Below are positions 8,218-17,727 of a DNA stretch of 64,000 nucleotides, piece by piece. Made by a program: the position numbers and the translations under genes. The number at the start of each line of letters is the position of its first letter. The first letter of the stretch is position 1. This DNA is from Methylobacterium pseudosasicola (lineage in GTDB: Bacteria; Pseudomonadota; Alphaproteobacteria; Rhizobiales; Beijerinckiaceae): contig NZ_FOTK01000028.1 in NCBI RefSeq assembly GCF_900114535.1, positions 21,369 to 85,368 of the forward strand, given 5' to 3'. The notes beneath the pieces are model-generated. The model made no database searches. It was given only the letters and a program-made list of their open reading frames with translations, and was not told where the DNA came from.

Positions 8218-9402
8218 GTGGTGCTCTCTCATGCCCCCGGCTCTCTGGTCGGCCTCGATCGGTTCGCCGCACCGACTGATTTTCCCGAGAGCCCGCTGTC
8301 GCGCGTGTTGCGCGAGCAGCCGATCCTGCTCGGCCTCTTCCTGCCGATCCAGGCCGGCGGCTGGACGAACTCGACGCTGGAGCGCTCGACGGACTGGCGC
8401 TTCGACTACAATCGCGACCTCGTCCTGCGCGCCGAGGAGCTCGGCTTCGATCTCGTCTTCGCCTTGAGCCAATGGCTGCCGAAGGGCGGCTATGGCGGCG
8501 TCTTCAACGGGCAGGCGCTGGACAGCTTCACCACCATCGCCGCGCTCGTCGCGCTGACGAAGCGCATCCTGCTGATCTCGACGATGCATGTCCTCTACGG
8601 ACCCTGGCACCCCCTGCATCTCGCCAAGTTCGGGGCGACGCTCGACCACATCTCCAAGGGCCGCTGGGGTATCAACGTCGTGACCGGCCACCGCGCGGTG
8701 GAGCATGAGATGTTCGGCTGGGACCGGATCGAGCACGACCGCCGCTACGAACTGGCCGCCGAGTTCGTCGAGGTGCTGCAGCGCCTCTGGCAGGACGAAG
8801 AGAATTTCTCGTTCGAAGGCCAGTCGAGCTGGCGGATGCGGGGCGGCTACGTGTCCCCGAAGCCGCATTACGGCCGGCCCATCCTGGTCAACGCCACGGG
8901 CTCGGACGCCGGAATCGCGTTTGCCGGGCGCTATTCCGACATCGTCTTCATCACGAGCCCGGCGGGCTCCGACATCCAGTCCACGCTGGAGGCGCTGCCT
9001 GCCCATACGGACAAGGTGAAGCGCAGCGCCCGCCAAGTCGGGCGCGCGGTGCGGACCTTGATCAATCCGCTCGTCATCGCCCGGCCCACCGAGAAAGAAG
9101 CCTGGGACCTCGCGGACCGGATCGTCGCCCGGGCCGACACGCGCAGCCCGAAGGGCTTCAGGAGCTTCGAGAGCGACGCCCATGCCTGGAAGGGGCGGGA
9201 GGGCCGCAATGATCCTTACGGGCAGATCGGCGGCAACATCTATCTCGTCGGCACGCCCGAGCAGATCGTCGAGCACTTCGTGGGGCTGAGGAAAGCCGGC
9301 ATCGATGGGCTTCAGCTCAGCTTCTTCGATTTCAAGGAGGATCTCGAGATCTTCGGCTCCGAGGTGCTCCCGCTGATGAAGCAGGCGGGCCTGCGCAACT
9401 GA
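8218..9402 (+). CDS. SfnG/RutA-like LLM class flavin-dependent monooxygenase
   Basis: 394 residues from GTG 8218, which has AAGAGGA 7 bases upstream; the frame stays open to GTG 8176. A luciferase-like (beta/alpha)8 fold: STDWRFDYNRDL near the N-terminus, GRWGINVVTGH, EHDRRYELAAEF, and a C-terminal GTPEQIVEHF. The TDW.-DYNR and INVV.G patterns match the group holding dimethylsulfone monooxygenase SfnG and pyrimidine oxygenase RutA. Expected reaction: FMNH2- and O2-dependent oxygenation releasing sulfite/sulfinate or opening a ring. It is separate from the next operon by 440 bases. Confidence 0.85.
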   Translation: MVLSHAPGSLVGLDRFAAPTDFPESPLSRVLREQPILLGLFLPIQAGGWTNSTLERSTDWRFDYNRDLVLRAEELGFDLVFALSQWLPKGGYGGVFNGQALDSFTTIAALVALTKRILLISTMHVLYGPWHPLHLAKFGATLDHISKGRWGINVVTGHRAVEHEMFGWDRIEHDRRYELAAEFVEVLQRLWQDEENFSFEGQSSWRMRGGYVSPKPHYGRPILVNATGSDAGIAFAGRYSDIVFITSPAGSDIQSTLEALPAHTDKVKRSARQVGRAVRTLINPLVIARPTEKEAWDLADRIVARADTRSPKGFRSFESDAHAWKGREGRNDPYGQIGGNIYLVGTPEQIVEHFVGLRKAGIDGLQLSFFDFKEDLEIFGSEVLPLMKQAGLRN

Positions 9403-9842
9403 CGCGCTCCTCAGCGCTCAAGAAGGGCCGCAGCGGCTGGTGGTCATGAAGCTCGGAACATCCTCCTAAACCACGTGCGGAGAGGACGGTTTATCGTAAT
9501 AATCGCGTAAATTAAAAATTCATTCCGTTGACAGGTGGTCACCAAACGCACAGTCTTGCATTGCAAAATATATAGTGATCAGGCTGTGCAATCAGGATTT
9601 TTACGACAATTTCTTTGTATATAGCAGTTTTTTACGCATTGGTACGCCATAAATATCTTTGAATTTTGCGAATGTCGCACTTTCAAGTCTTGGGATCCAG
9701 GGTCTTGGCCGTGAGAACGCGCACGTCTTCTTGCCAACCGGGTTCCTGCAGCAGCGAGAGCTGCGGCCCGATCACAGATGCGGCCGTCGGTGGCAGACCC
9801 GGTGGCCGAGTGAGCCTCCTCTAAACAATCGAGGATCGTCGC
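9403..9842. other. AT-rich regulatory region upstream of the sulfonate operon
   Basis: 440 bases. The stretch 9480-9680 is far more AT-rich than its surroundings and probably carries the promoter of the 9843-15871 operon. TTGACA occurs at 9528-9533, but no good -10 lies 16-18 bases later. TATAGT (9571-9576) is -10-like without a matching -35. A short palindrome TTGCATTGCAA (9556-9566) could be an operator. Confidence 0.5.
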
Positions 9843-10685
9843 ATGGCCCATGGAGAGCTCGGCCTGAAGGGCATCGCCAAGACCTTTACGGTCGATGGGC
9901 GCCTGCTTCCGGCGCTCGATGGCATCGACCTCACGGTCACGCCCGGCGAGTTCATCACCATCGTAGGCGCGAGCGGCTGCGGGAAATCCACGCTGCTGCG
10001 CATCATTGCGGGGCTGGAGACCGACCATGCCGGCGAGGCGGTCCATGACGGCCAGACGATCCGGGGGCCGAGCCTCGCGCGGGGGCTCGTCTTCCAGGAG
10101 CCGCGGCTGTTTCCCTGGCTCACGGTCGAGGCGAACGTGGCGCTGGGGCTTGAGAATGCGGGGCTGAGCCGCGACGCGAAGCGCGCGGCGGTCAGCGACC
10201 ACATCGCCCTCGTCGGCCTCACCGGCTTCGAGAACGCCTATCCCCGCCAATTGTCGGGGGGCATGGCGCAACGCGCCGCCATCGCCCGCGGTCTCGTGAA
10301 CCGTCCGGGCGTCCTCCTGCTCGACGAGCCCTTCGGGGCGCTGGACGCCTTCACCCGGGCCCATCTCCAGGAGGAGCTCCAGGGCATCGTCGCCCGCGAG
10401 GGCATCACGGCGGTGCTCGTGACCCACGATGTGGACGAAGCCGTCTACCTCGGCGATCGCGTCGTCGTGATGGCGCCCAGGCCCGGACGGATCACCCGCA
10501 TCGTCCCTGTGGACGAGCCGCGGCCGCGCAGCCGCACAGCAGCAGCTCTCCTGCACAAGCGGGAGGCGGTGCTCGCCGCGCTCGATGCCGGCAGCTGGGG
10601 CCGGCCGGAGCCTCGCCGGCTCGATGCGCCGGATGAGCCCCTGCGTCAGCCAGCCGCCGCGATCGCCCTCCAGGGCGCGGCCTGA
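9843..10685 (+). CDS. Sulfonate/taurine-type ABC transporter ATP-binding protein (SsuB/TauB-like)
   Basis: 280 residues; ATG 9843 follows GAGGA. Walker A GASGCGKST near residue 44, Q-loop VFQEPRLFPW, signature LSGGMAQRAAIARGL, Walker B VLLLDEPFGALD and switch His in VLVTHDVDEAV. The EPRLFPWLTVEANV and DEPFGALDAFTR forms are typical of the nitrate/sulfonate/taurine importers. It energises import through the two permeases at 14284 and 15107. It heads a six-gene + strand operon and has a ~45-residue C-terminal tail beyond the NBD. Confidence 0.92.
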   Translation: MAHGELGLKGIAKTFTVDGRLLPALDGIDLTVTPGEFITIVGASGCGKSTLLRIIAGLETDHAGEAVHDGQTIRGPSLARGLVFQEPRLFPWLTVEANVALGLENAGLSRDAKRAAVSDHIALVGLTGFENAYPRQLSGGMAQRAAIARGLVNRPGVLLLDEPFGALDAFTRAHLQEELQGIVAREGITAVLVTHDVDEAVYLGDRVVVMAPRPGRITRIVPVDEPRPRSRTAAALLHKREAVLAALDAGSWGRPEPRRLDAPDEPLRQPAAAIALQGAA

Positions 10686-10716
10686 ACCGCACTCCCGAAC
10701 GGCAGGCGACCGCATC

Positions 10717-12072
10717 ATGCCCCAAGACCGCCAGATGAAGCTCGGCGCGTTCCTGATGACGGACGGCCACCACGTCGCGGCCTGGCGCCACCCGAAGGTG
10801 CGCCCCGACGCCTCCGTGAGCCTCGATCACTTCCTCAATCTGGCGAAGCTCGCGGAGGCGGCGAAGTTCGATGCCCTCTTCCTGGCGGATTCGAACGGTG
10901 TGCGCGAGCGCGGGCTCCAGGCCCTGAGCCACAACTCGCGGGCGGCGAGCTTCGAACCGCTGACGCTTCTCTCGGCCCTCGCCACGGTGACGCAGCGGAT
11001 CGGCCTCATCGCCACGGCGAGCACGAGCTTCAACGAGCCCTTCCACCTCGCCCGCAAATTCGCCTCGCTCGACCTCATCAGCGGCGGCCGTGCCGGCTGG
11101 AACGTCGTGACCTCGTCCTCCGATTCGGAGGCGTTGAACTTCAACCTCGACACGCATTACGCCCACGCGGATCGCTATGCCCGGGCCCGCGAGTTCGTCG
11201 CGGTGACGACCGGGCTCTGGAACACCTGGGAGGACGATGCCTTCCTGCGCGACCAGGACAGCGGCCTGTTCTTCGACCCGCAGAAGCATCACGTGCTCGA
11301 CCATCGGGGCCGCTACTTCAAGGTGCGCGGCCCGCTCAACGTGCCCCGCTCGCCGCAGGGCCACCCGGTGATCGTCCAGGCCGGCTCCTCGGCGGCGGGC
11401 GTGGACCTCGCGGCCGAGACCGCGGAGGTCGTGTTCACGGCCCAGCAGACCCTGGCGGACGCGCAAGCCTTCTATGCCGACCTCAAGAGCCGGGCCGAGA
11501 CTTACGGGCGCGACCCCGACCACATCAAGATCATGCCGGGGATCTTCCCGGTCGTGGGGCGGACGGAGGCGGAGGCGCAGGAGACGTTCGAAGCGCTGCA
11601 ATCGCGGATCCACCCGGTCGTGGGGCTGGCGCTGCTGTCGTCGACGCTCGGCGGCTTCGACCTGACCGGCTATCCCCTCGACGGGCCCCTTCCGGACCTG
11701 CCGGAGACCAACGGTCCGAAGAGCCGGCAGAAGCTGCTGATCGACCTCGCCCGGCGCGAGAAGCTGACGATCCGCGAACTCTACCTGAAGATCGCTGGCG
11801 CGCGCGGCCATTGGCAGCTCGTCGGCACCGCCGAGCAGATCGTCGATCGGCTGGAGGAGCGCTTCCGGAAAGGCGGCGCCGACGGCTTCAACGTGATGGC
11901 GCCCTTCCTGCCGGGCGGCCTCGGGGATTTCATCGCCCTCGTGATCCCCGAGCTGCGCCGTCGCGGCCTGTTCCGGACCGACTATGAGGGCCGAACCCTG
12001 CGCGAGAATCTCGGGCTGCCGTTCCCCGCCCATCGGGCGCGGACGGCGGTCCCGCTCCAGGCGGCGGAGTGA
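10717..12072 (+). CDS. NtaA/SnaA/DszA-family FMN-dependent monooxygenase
   Basis: 451 residues; the ATG at 10717 begins the family N-terminus (LGAFLMTDGHHVAAWRHP). Further family landmarks: TASTSFNEPFHLARKFASLD, GGRAGWNVVTSS, a GTAEQIVDRL segment and the C-terminal RRGLFRTDYEGRTLRENLGL. These group-C flavin monooxygenases take FMNH2 from a separate reductase and oxygenate or cleave C-N/C-S bonds (nitrilotriacetate, DBT sulfone, alkyl sulfides). Placement between SsuB-like and SsuA-like genes suggests it desulfonates the imported compound. The substrate is unknown. Confidence 0.9.
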   Translation: MPQDRQMKLGAFLMTDGHHVAAWRHPKVRPDASVSLDHFLNLAKLAEAAKFDALFLADSNGVRERGLQALSHNSRAASFEPLTLLSALATVTQRIGLIATASTSFNEPFHLARKFASLDLISGGRAGWNVVTSSSDSEALNFNLDTHYAHADRYARAREFVAVTTGLWNTWEDDAFLRDQDSGLFFDPQKHHVLDHRGRYFKVRGPLNVPRSPQGHPVIVQAGSSAAGVDLAAETAEVVFTAQQTLADAQAFYADLKSRAETYGRDPDHIKIMPGIFPVVGRTEAEAQETFEALQSRIHPVVGLALLSSTLGGFDLTGYPLDGPLPDLPETNGPKSRQKLLIDLARREKLTIRELYLKIAGARGHWQLVGTAEQIVDRLEERFRKGGADGFNVMAPFLPGGLGDFIALVIPELRRRGLFRTDYEGRTLRENLGLPFPAHRARTAVPLQAAE

Positions 12073-12077
12073 CGGCG

Positions 12078-13154
12078 ATGCCGCGCGTGCTTCGTCGGAT
12101 CGTGGCGCTCGCGCTCGGCGTTGCGGCGCTGCTGGGCCCGGTATCGATCTCGGTCGCCGCGGAGCGGGTGACGATCCGCATCGGCTATGCCGGTCCCGCC
12201 GCGGAAGGCGGCCGCTTCGTGAGCGGCCCGGTCGGGGTGATCGCGAGCGAGCGCTACATCGAGCGCGCGTTCGCGGACGATCCGGCGGTCACGGTCGAAT
12301 GGTCCTTCTTCAAGGGGGCCGGGCCGGCGGTGAACGAGGCCCTGGCCTCCGGCCAGCTCGACTTCGCCTTCATGGGCGACCTGCCATCCCTCACGGCGCG
12401 CGCGGCCGGCCTGCAGACGCGGATCCTCATGGCCACGAGCCCGCGCGACAACCTCTACCTCGTCGCGCGCCCGGATTCCGGCATCGCCGCGATCGGTGAC
12501 GTTCGGGGGCGGCGCGTCGCGCAGTTCCGGGGCACCTCGACCCACCTGACGACGGACCGCGCCCTCTCGCAGCACGGGATCGACGCGCGGGACATCCGGT
12601 TCTTCAATATGGACGACGCCACCGCCCTCGCGGCCATCGCCTCGGGCGACGTGGACGCCGCCTTCGGCAAGTCGATCCTGCTGCGGCTGGTGGAGCAGGG
12701 GCTCGCCAAGGTCGCCTTCAGCACGAAGGGCGATCCGGCGACGACCGCGAGCAGCCATCTCCTCGTCGCGGCGGCCTTCGAGGCCGCGCATCCCGATCTG
12801 GTGGCGAAGCTGGTCCGCGGCACGCTGAAGGCCCTGGCCTGGTCGTCACGCGAGGAGAACCGAGAGGCGGTTTTCGCCATCTGGGCGAAGTCGGGGACCC
12901 CCATCGACGTGTTCCGGGCGGATTACGAAGAGCAGGCGCTGGCCTATCGCCTGTCGCCGCTCATCGACGACCTCCTGGTCGAGAGCTACCGCTACAAGGC
13001 CGCGCAGGTGAAGGCGCTGGGCCTGGTGCGCCGGCCGGTCGACGTCACCGGCTGGTTCGAGCCGAAATACCTCAATGCCGCCCTCAAGGATCTCGGTCTG
13101 GAGAAGGCCTGGATCCGCTACGCCGCGGACGGGAAGCCCCGCGGCAATTCCTGA
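12078..13154 (+). CDS. SsuA/TauA-like periplasmic sulfonate-binding protein (copy 1)
   Basis: 358 residues from ATG 12078 (GGAG 8 bases upstream); GTG 12069 overlapping the previous stop is the alternative. The signal peptide runs to about VSISVAAE. The mature part is a type II binding protein: VTIRIGYAGPAAE, FFKGAGPAVNEALASGQLDF, MGDLPSLTARAAG and a C-terminal VTGWFEPKYLNAAL. It delivers an organosulfonate-like ligand to the membrane permeases of this operon. It is a clear paralogue of the next gene. Confidence 0.9.
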   Translation: MPRVLRRIVALALGVAALLGPVSISVAAERVTIRIGYAGPAAEGGRFVSGPVGVIASERYIERAFADDPAVTVEWSFFKGAGPAVNEALASGQLDFAFMGDLPSLTARAAGLQTRILMATSPRDNLYLVARPDSGIAAIGDVRGRRVAQFRGTSTHLTTDRALSQHGIDARDIRFFNMDDATALAAIASGDVDAAFGKSILLRLVEQGLAKVAFSTKGDPATTASSHLLVAAAFEAAHPDLVAKLVRGTLKALAWSSREENREAVFAIWAKSGTPIDVFRADYEEQALAYRLSPLIDDLLVESYRYKAAQVKALGLVRRPVDVTGWFEPKYLNAALKDLGLEKAWIRYAADGKPRGNS

Positions 13155-13187
13155 TCCCGACGCTCCTCCCTCCGCAAGGATTCCGAC

Positions 13188-14270
13188 GTGATCGCAGCAC
13201 GATCCTCCTGGCGCATCATCCTCGCCGCGCTCCTGGCAGCCTTCGCGCTCGCTGTCCCCTCGCTGGCGCGCGCCGAACCCTTGACGATCCGGATCGGCTT
13301 TGCCTCGATCGGCGTCGACAACCGCCCCTTCGCGGGCGGAGACACGCTCGCGGTCGCCCATGCCGAGGGATACGTGCAGCGGGCGCTCCAGGCCGATCCG
13401 GACGTCAAGGTCGAATGGTACTTCTTCAAGGGCGCCGGCCCGGCCGTGAACGAGGCGATCGCCAACGGCCAGCTCGACTTCGCCCTTCAGGGTGACCTGC
13501 CTTCGATCATCGGTCGGGCGAGTGGACTGAAAACCAAGATCCTCGCGGCGACTGGCGCCCATGCGCCGACCTACCTCGCGGTCGCGGAAGGGTCGAGCAT
13601 CAAGGGCGTGAAGGATCTGCGCGGCCGCAAGGTCTCGATCTTCCGCGGCACCAACAACCACCTCGCCGTGGTCAAGATCCTCGCCGCGAACGGGCTGACC
13701 GAGCGGGATCTCCAAGTCCTCAACATGGACACGGCCACGACCAATGCGGCGCTGGCGAGCCGCGACATCGAGGCCGCCTTCGGCAACTTTCCTCTGATCT
13801 CACTTGCCGAGCAGAAGAAAGCCGCGATCGTCTACTCTACCAAGGGTGATGATCGCGGCCTGGAGCGGCAATGTGCATTGCTGGTCACGGAGGCGTTCGA
13901 ACGCGCTCATCCCGATCTCGTCGCCAAGGTCGTGAAGGCGCTGGTGGAGGCCGCACGCTGGTCGTCGGACGAGACGAATCGAGACGCGTTGATCGCGGTG
14001 TGGGCGAAGTCCGGCACACCGGCTTCCGTGTTCCGCTACGACTTGGCCGATCAGGACTTGCGCTACCGCAATGCGCCGATCGTCGACCCGTTCTTCGTCG
14101 AGCAATACCGGGTGCAGGCCAAGCAGGCCAAGGCGTTCGGTCTGATCCGGCGCGACGTGGACGTCACCGGATGGTTCGAGCCGCGCTACGTCGATCAGGC
14201 GGTGCGGGAACTCGGTCTCGAACGCTACTGGGAGCGCTTCGGACCGGACGGCAAGCCGCTGGGCTCGTGA
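13188..14270 (+). CDS. SsuA/TauA-like periplasmic sulfonate-binding protein (copy 2)
   Basis: 360 residues; GTG start with AAGGA 7 bases upstream. Signal peptide ends near LARAEP. The sequence tracks copy 1 throughout (FFKGAGPAVNEAIANGQLDF, GDLPSIIGRASGLKTKIL, VTGWFEPRYVDQAV) but is clearly diverged, so this is an old tandem duplication. Two binding proteins feeding one transporter usually broaden ligand range, which is inference here. Confidence 0.9.
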   Translation: MIAARSSWRIILAALLAAFALAVPSLARAEPLTIRIGFASIGVDNRPFAGGDTLAVAHAEGYVQRALQADPDVKVEWYFFKGAGPAVNEAIANGQLDFALQGDLPSIIGRASGLKTKILAATGAHAPTYLAVAEGSSIKGVKDLRGRKVSIFRGTNNHLAVVKILAANGLTERDLQVLNMDTATTNAALASRDIEAAFGNFPLISLAEQKKAAIVYSTKGDDRGLERQCALLVTEAFERAHPDLVAKVVKALVEAARWSSDETNRDALIAVWAKSGTPASVFRYDLADQDLRYRNAPIVDPFFVEQYRVQAKQAKAFGLIRRDVDVTGWFEPRYVDQAVRELGLERYWERFGPDGKPLGS

Positions 14271-14283
14271 GATAGAGGCGCCG

Positions 14284-15096
14284 ATGAGCCTCCTCGCCTT
14301 CGCACCGCCCAGGTCGGGCGATTTCACCGCGGCGCTCCGCATTCGCTTGCGGCACGCGGCGCTCGGCCTTCTCGTGCCGCTCACGCTCGTGCTCGTCTGG
14401 GCGCTTGCCTCGGCCCAGGGGTGGTTGCCCGAACAGATCCTGCCCGCGCCAAGCTTCGTCTGGCAGAACCTGTGTGACATGGCCGCGAGCGGCGAGCTCG
14501 CGCAGCATGCGGGGATCAGCGCGATCCGCGTCGCAGCGGGCTTCGCGGTGGGAGCGGGGCTCGGCCTGCTGCTCGGGATCGCCATCGGGCTGTCGCGCCC
14601 GGTCGAGGATTACGTCAGGCCGCTGTTCACCGCCGTGGCGCAGGTGCCCACGATCGGCTGGATCCCGCTCCTGATGCTGTTCCTCGGCATCGGCGAGACC
14701 CTGAAGATCGTCGTTATCGCCAAGGCGGCGTTCTTCCCGATGGTGGTCAATACCGCCGCCGGCATCCGGAACATCCCGGTGAGCTACAAGGAGGTGGCCG
14801 CCGTGCTTCGCCTCACGCGGTGGCAATCCCTGCGCCGGCTCGTTCTCCCGGGCGCGTTGCCGCCGATCTTCACGGGCGTGCGCTACAGCCTGACCAAGGC
14901 CTGGACGGCCCTCGTCGCGGTGGAGTTGCTCGCCTCGGCCGAGGGGCTCGGCTACCTGCTGGTCTGGAGCCGACAAATGTTCTGGCTCGATACGATGCTG
15001 GCCGCGATGCTGATCATCGGACTCGTCGGCTACGTGATGGACGCGATGCTCGCCGCCGCTGAAACGCGGCTTCAGGCATGGCGGATCGACGCTTAG
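14284..15096 (+). CDS. SsuC/TauC-like ABC transporter permease (copy 1)
   Basis: 270 residues, six hydrophobic segments and the BPD_transp_1 coupling (EAA) region around NIPVSYKEVAAVLRLTRWQS and LPGALPPIFTGVRYS. The N-terminal LPEQILPAPSFVWQNL is typical of sulfonate/nitrate permeases. GAGG lies 5 bases before the ATG. It forms the membrane channel with the ATPase at 9843, alone or as a heterodimer with the permease 10 bases downstream. Confidence 0.9.
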   Translation: MSLLAFAPPRSGDFTAALRIRLRHAALGLLVPLTLVLVWALASAQGWLPEQILPAPSFVWQNLCDMAASGELAQHAGISAIRVAAGFAVGAGLGLLLGIAIGLSRPVEDYVRPLFTAVAQVPTIGWIPLLMLFLGIGETLKIVVIAKAAFFPMVVNTAAGIRNIPVSYKEVAAVLRLTRWQSLRRLVLPGALPPIFTGVRYSLTKAWTALVAVELLASAEGLGYLLVWSRQMFWLDTMLAAMLIIGLVGYVMDAMLAAAETRLQAWRIDA

Positions 15097-15106
15097 CGAG
15101 ATCGTC

Positions 15107-15871
15107 ATGTCCCGTACGACCGCCACCCAGATCCGGCGCGGCCTCACGCTCCCCGTGCTGCTCCTCGTCGTCTGGGAGGTCGCGAGCCATGCCGGGCTGG
15201 TCGATCCGCGCTTCCTGCCGCCCCTCGAACGCCTCGCCGGCACGGCGTGGCGCGAGGCGACGGAGGGCCGCCTGCTCGGCGATCTGGCCGCAAGCCTCGC
15301 GCGCGACCTCGTGGGCTTCGCCATCGGCACGGTGCTCGGGCTCGGATTCGGTACGCTGCTGGGCGTCTCCCGCGGCGCCGAGCGGCTGCTCGGCCCGATC
15401 TTCCACGCCGCCAAACAGGTCGCGGTCCTCGCCTGGATCCCGATCATCTCGGTCTGGTTCGGCTTTGCCGAGACCGCGAAGATCGTCTTCGTCGCCCTCG
15501 CAGCCTTCATCCCGGTCGCCTTGAACACCCATGAGGGCGTGCGCAGCGCCTCGGTCCAGCTCGTCGAGGTCGGTCGCGCATTGCGGTTTTCGCGCTGGCA
15601 GATCGTGCGGCGCATCTTCCTGCCCTCGGCCGCCCCCGCGATCCTGACCGGCGTTCACTTGGCCCTGATCTACGCGTGGCTCGCCACGGTGGCGGCCGAG
15701 TATTTCATGACGGTGGGGCCCGGCATCGGCGGTCTCATCATCGCGGGGCGGGAGCGCTTCCAGATGGACCTCGTGATGCTCGGCGTCGTGATCCTGGGCT
15801 GCGTCGGCTTCGCGCTCAACCAGGGTGCCGCTGCGGTCGAGGCGCGCGTGCTGCGCTGGCGGGGGGCCTAG
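15107..15871 (+). CDS. SsuC/TauC-like ABC transporter permease (copy 2)
   Basis: 254 residues. Same family as the preceding gene: AKQVAVLAWIPIISVWFGFA, the EAA loop around VQLVEVGRALRFSRWQIV and LPSAAPAILTGVHLAL, and a final FQMDLVMLGVVILGCVGFAL helix. It is the last gene of the + strand operon. A 242-base gap then separates it from the convergent operon ending at 16114; no strong terminator hairpin with a U-run was found there. Confidence 0.9.
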   Translation: MSRTTATQIRRGLTLPVLLLVVWEVASHAGLVDPRFLPPLERLAGTAWREATEGRLLGDLAASLARDLVGFAIGTVLGLGFGTLLGVSRGAERLLGPIFHAAKQVAVLAWIPIISVWFGFAETAKIVFVALAAFIPVALNTHEGVRSASVQLVEVGRALRFSRWQIVRRIFLPSAAPAILTGVHLALIYAWLATVAAEYFMTVGPGIGGLIIAGRERFQMDLVMLGVVILGCVGFALNQGAAAVEARVLRWRGA

Positions 15872-16113
15872 AGCGCGCGCCGCCGAAGGGGACACCGGTT
15901 GGGCTTAAGCGAGCGCCGCATGTGCTGCGCGCCCGCCATGCCTTTCAATGCCCGAGTCCTCGACGCGGGATGGGGTTTGTCCCCTGCCCTCCCGCGGCCT
16001 CTCTCCTGGCGCAGAACGGCACCGTCCCGCGCGGGCTTCCCGCGAGGCGGCCGCGCTGCACGCGGTCGGGCGGCTGAAGGGGCCCCCGCAGGCGCTACGG
16101 CCCATCCCGAGCG

Positions 16114-17727
16114 TCAATTACGGTCGAGGTACACGTCGGCAAAATTGCTGCGCACGCCGTCGATCGTGACGGTGTGATTGCGGACGTGCTTCCGCGCTAC
16201 GGTATAGGCGTCGTAGGCGATCAGATTGATCACCGGTAGATCCTCCTGGGCGATCTCCTGGAAGCGGAAGAAGGCGGCGCGCCGCTTGGCCGGATCGTTC
16301 TCGACCGCCGCCTGCTCCAGAAGCGCGTCCACCTCGGCGTTGGCGTAATGGCTGCCGTTGGAGAAGCCGAGTCCCGGCTTGAAGTTCTTCGACCAGTAGA
16401 CGCGCTGGACGCCGAGGGTCGGATCGAATGTGTTCGAGAGGTTGTCGACATCGAAGTCGAAGGCGCGATCGGTGTAGACGGCCTTCACGAACCCCGCGAA
16501 GTCGAGATTCTGCACTGTGGCCTCGATACCGAGGGGCGCAAGGGCTTGCCGCAGATAGGCGGCAACGCGGCCGTTACCCTCGGAAAAGGGATTGTGGAGG
16601 ATCCGCACGCCGAAGCGCCGACCGTTCCGGATGGGATGCCCCGCTTCGTCGAGCAGGCTGGCCGCCCGCTTCGGGTCGAAGGGATAGGCTTTGACGGCGG
16701 GGTTGTGGAATTCCTTCAGAGCCGGGCTGATCGGGCTCGGCGCGATGACGCCCTGGCCGTACCAGGCGACGTTGAGCACCGCGCGCAGATCGATCGCGTG
16801 CGCGATCGCCTGCCGGACCGCCCGCTTCGCCAGGATCGGATTGTCGAGGTTGAGGACGAGCTGGCTGTGATTGCCGAGGTAGGCGTAGCCGTCCGACGTG
16901 ATCTCCAGAGCCGGGTGGGCGGAGAGGGACGCGATGTCCGAGCGCGGCACGGGTGTATCACCGCCGAGGTCGATCTCCCCGGCGGCCAGGGCCGCTGCGC
17001 GTGCGTTCGCGTCGGGGATGAAGCGCACGATGATCCGGTCGAGATAGGGCTTTGGGGCATCCCAGTAGTCCGGGTTGCGGTCGAGAATGACGTGACTGCC
17101 CTTGACCCACTCCTTGAACACGAAGGGCCCCGTGCCGATCGGGGCTGCATTCGCCGGATTGCTGCCAATGTCGCGCCCTTCGTAGAGGTGCTTGGGTACG
17201 ATCGGCGACTCGCTCGCCGCGAAGGCGCGCAGCAGGTAGGGGGCCGGACGCGAGAGCCTGAGAATCGCCGTGTGCGGGTTCGGCGTCTCGACATCCTGCA
17301 CGTTGGCGAAAGTCGCCCGGCCACGCGGGTGGACCGCCTTGAGCGTCAGGATCGAGAAGGCGACGTCGGCGGCCGTGAAATCCCGCCCGTCGTGCCATTT
17401 TACCGCCGGCCTCAACTGGAAGGTGATGCTCAGGCCGTCCTCCGCCTCGCTCCAGGCCGATGCCAACTGGGGGACGGGCCTGAAGGCCGCGTCGTAGGTG
17501 AGAAGCCCCTCGTTGACCTTCGGTCCGATCACCCCGGTCGTGCCGAAGGTGTTGTCGATCGGAACGAGGTTGGCCGACTCCGTCGCGAGGACGAGTCTGA
17601 GCGTGCCGCCCCGCTTCGGGATCGGGTCGGCGCGCGCCGTCGCGGAGCCCAGGCCCACATCGCCGCCGATCAGGCCCGCGGCACCGATCAGCATCGCCCG
17701 GCGTCGCGTGAGTGGGACACGGCTCAC
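16114..17727 (-). CDS. Peptide/nickel-type ABC substrate-binding protein (SBP_bac_5), copy A
   Basis: 537 residues, GTG start overlapping the stop of the monooxygenase upstream (GTGA). N-terminal TRRRAMLIGAAG is Tat-like and is followed by signal cleavage near ATARA. SBP_bac_5 landmarks: KRGGTLRLVLATE, VKWHDGRDFTAADVAFSI, GTGPFVFKEWVKGSHVIL. It is last in a four-gene minus-strand operon that lacks permeases and ATPases, so it probably serves the dppBCDF-type importer at 26102-29979. It resembles the SBP at 20361. Confidence 0.9.
   Translation of the reverse strand: MSRVPLTRRRAMLIGAAGLIGGDVGLGSATARADPIPKRGGTLRLVLATESANLVPIDNTFGTTGVIGPKVNEGLLTYDAAFRPVPQLASAWSEAEDGLSITFQLRPAVKWHDGRDFTAADVAFSILTLKAVHPRGRATFANVQDVETPNPHTAILRLSRPAPYLLRAFAASESPIVPKHLYEGRDIGSNPANAAPIGTGPFVFKEWVKGSHVILDRNPDYWDAPKPYLDRIIVRFIPDANARAAALAAGEIDLGGDTPVPRSDIASLSAHPALEITSDGYAYLGNHSQLVLNLDNPILAKRAVRQAIAHAIDLRAVLNVAWYGQGVIAPSPISPALKEFHNPAVKAYPFDPKRAASLLDEAGHPIRNGRRFGVRILHNPFSEGNGRVAAYLRQALAPLGIEATVQNLDFAGFVKAVYTDRAFDFDVDNLSNTFDPTLGVQRVYWSKNFKPGLGFSNGSHYANAEVDALLEQAAVENDPAKRRAAFFRFQEIAQEDLPVINLIAYDAYTVARKHVRNHTVTIDGVRSNFADVYLDRN

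Noticed and set aside
9528..9556. Promoter based on TTGACA
   Set aside because: No acceptable -10 hexamer lies 16-18 bases downstream (CAGTCT at best).
15872..16113. Intrinsic terminator between the convergent operons
   Set aside because: GC-rich segments can pair, but there is no stem followed by a U-run on either strand.
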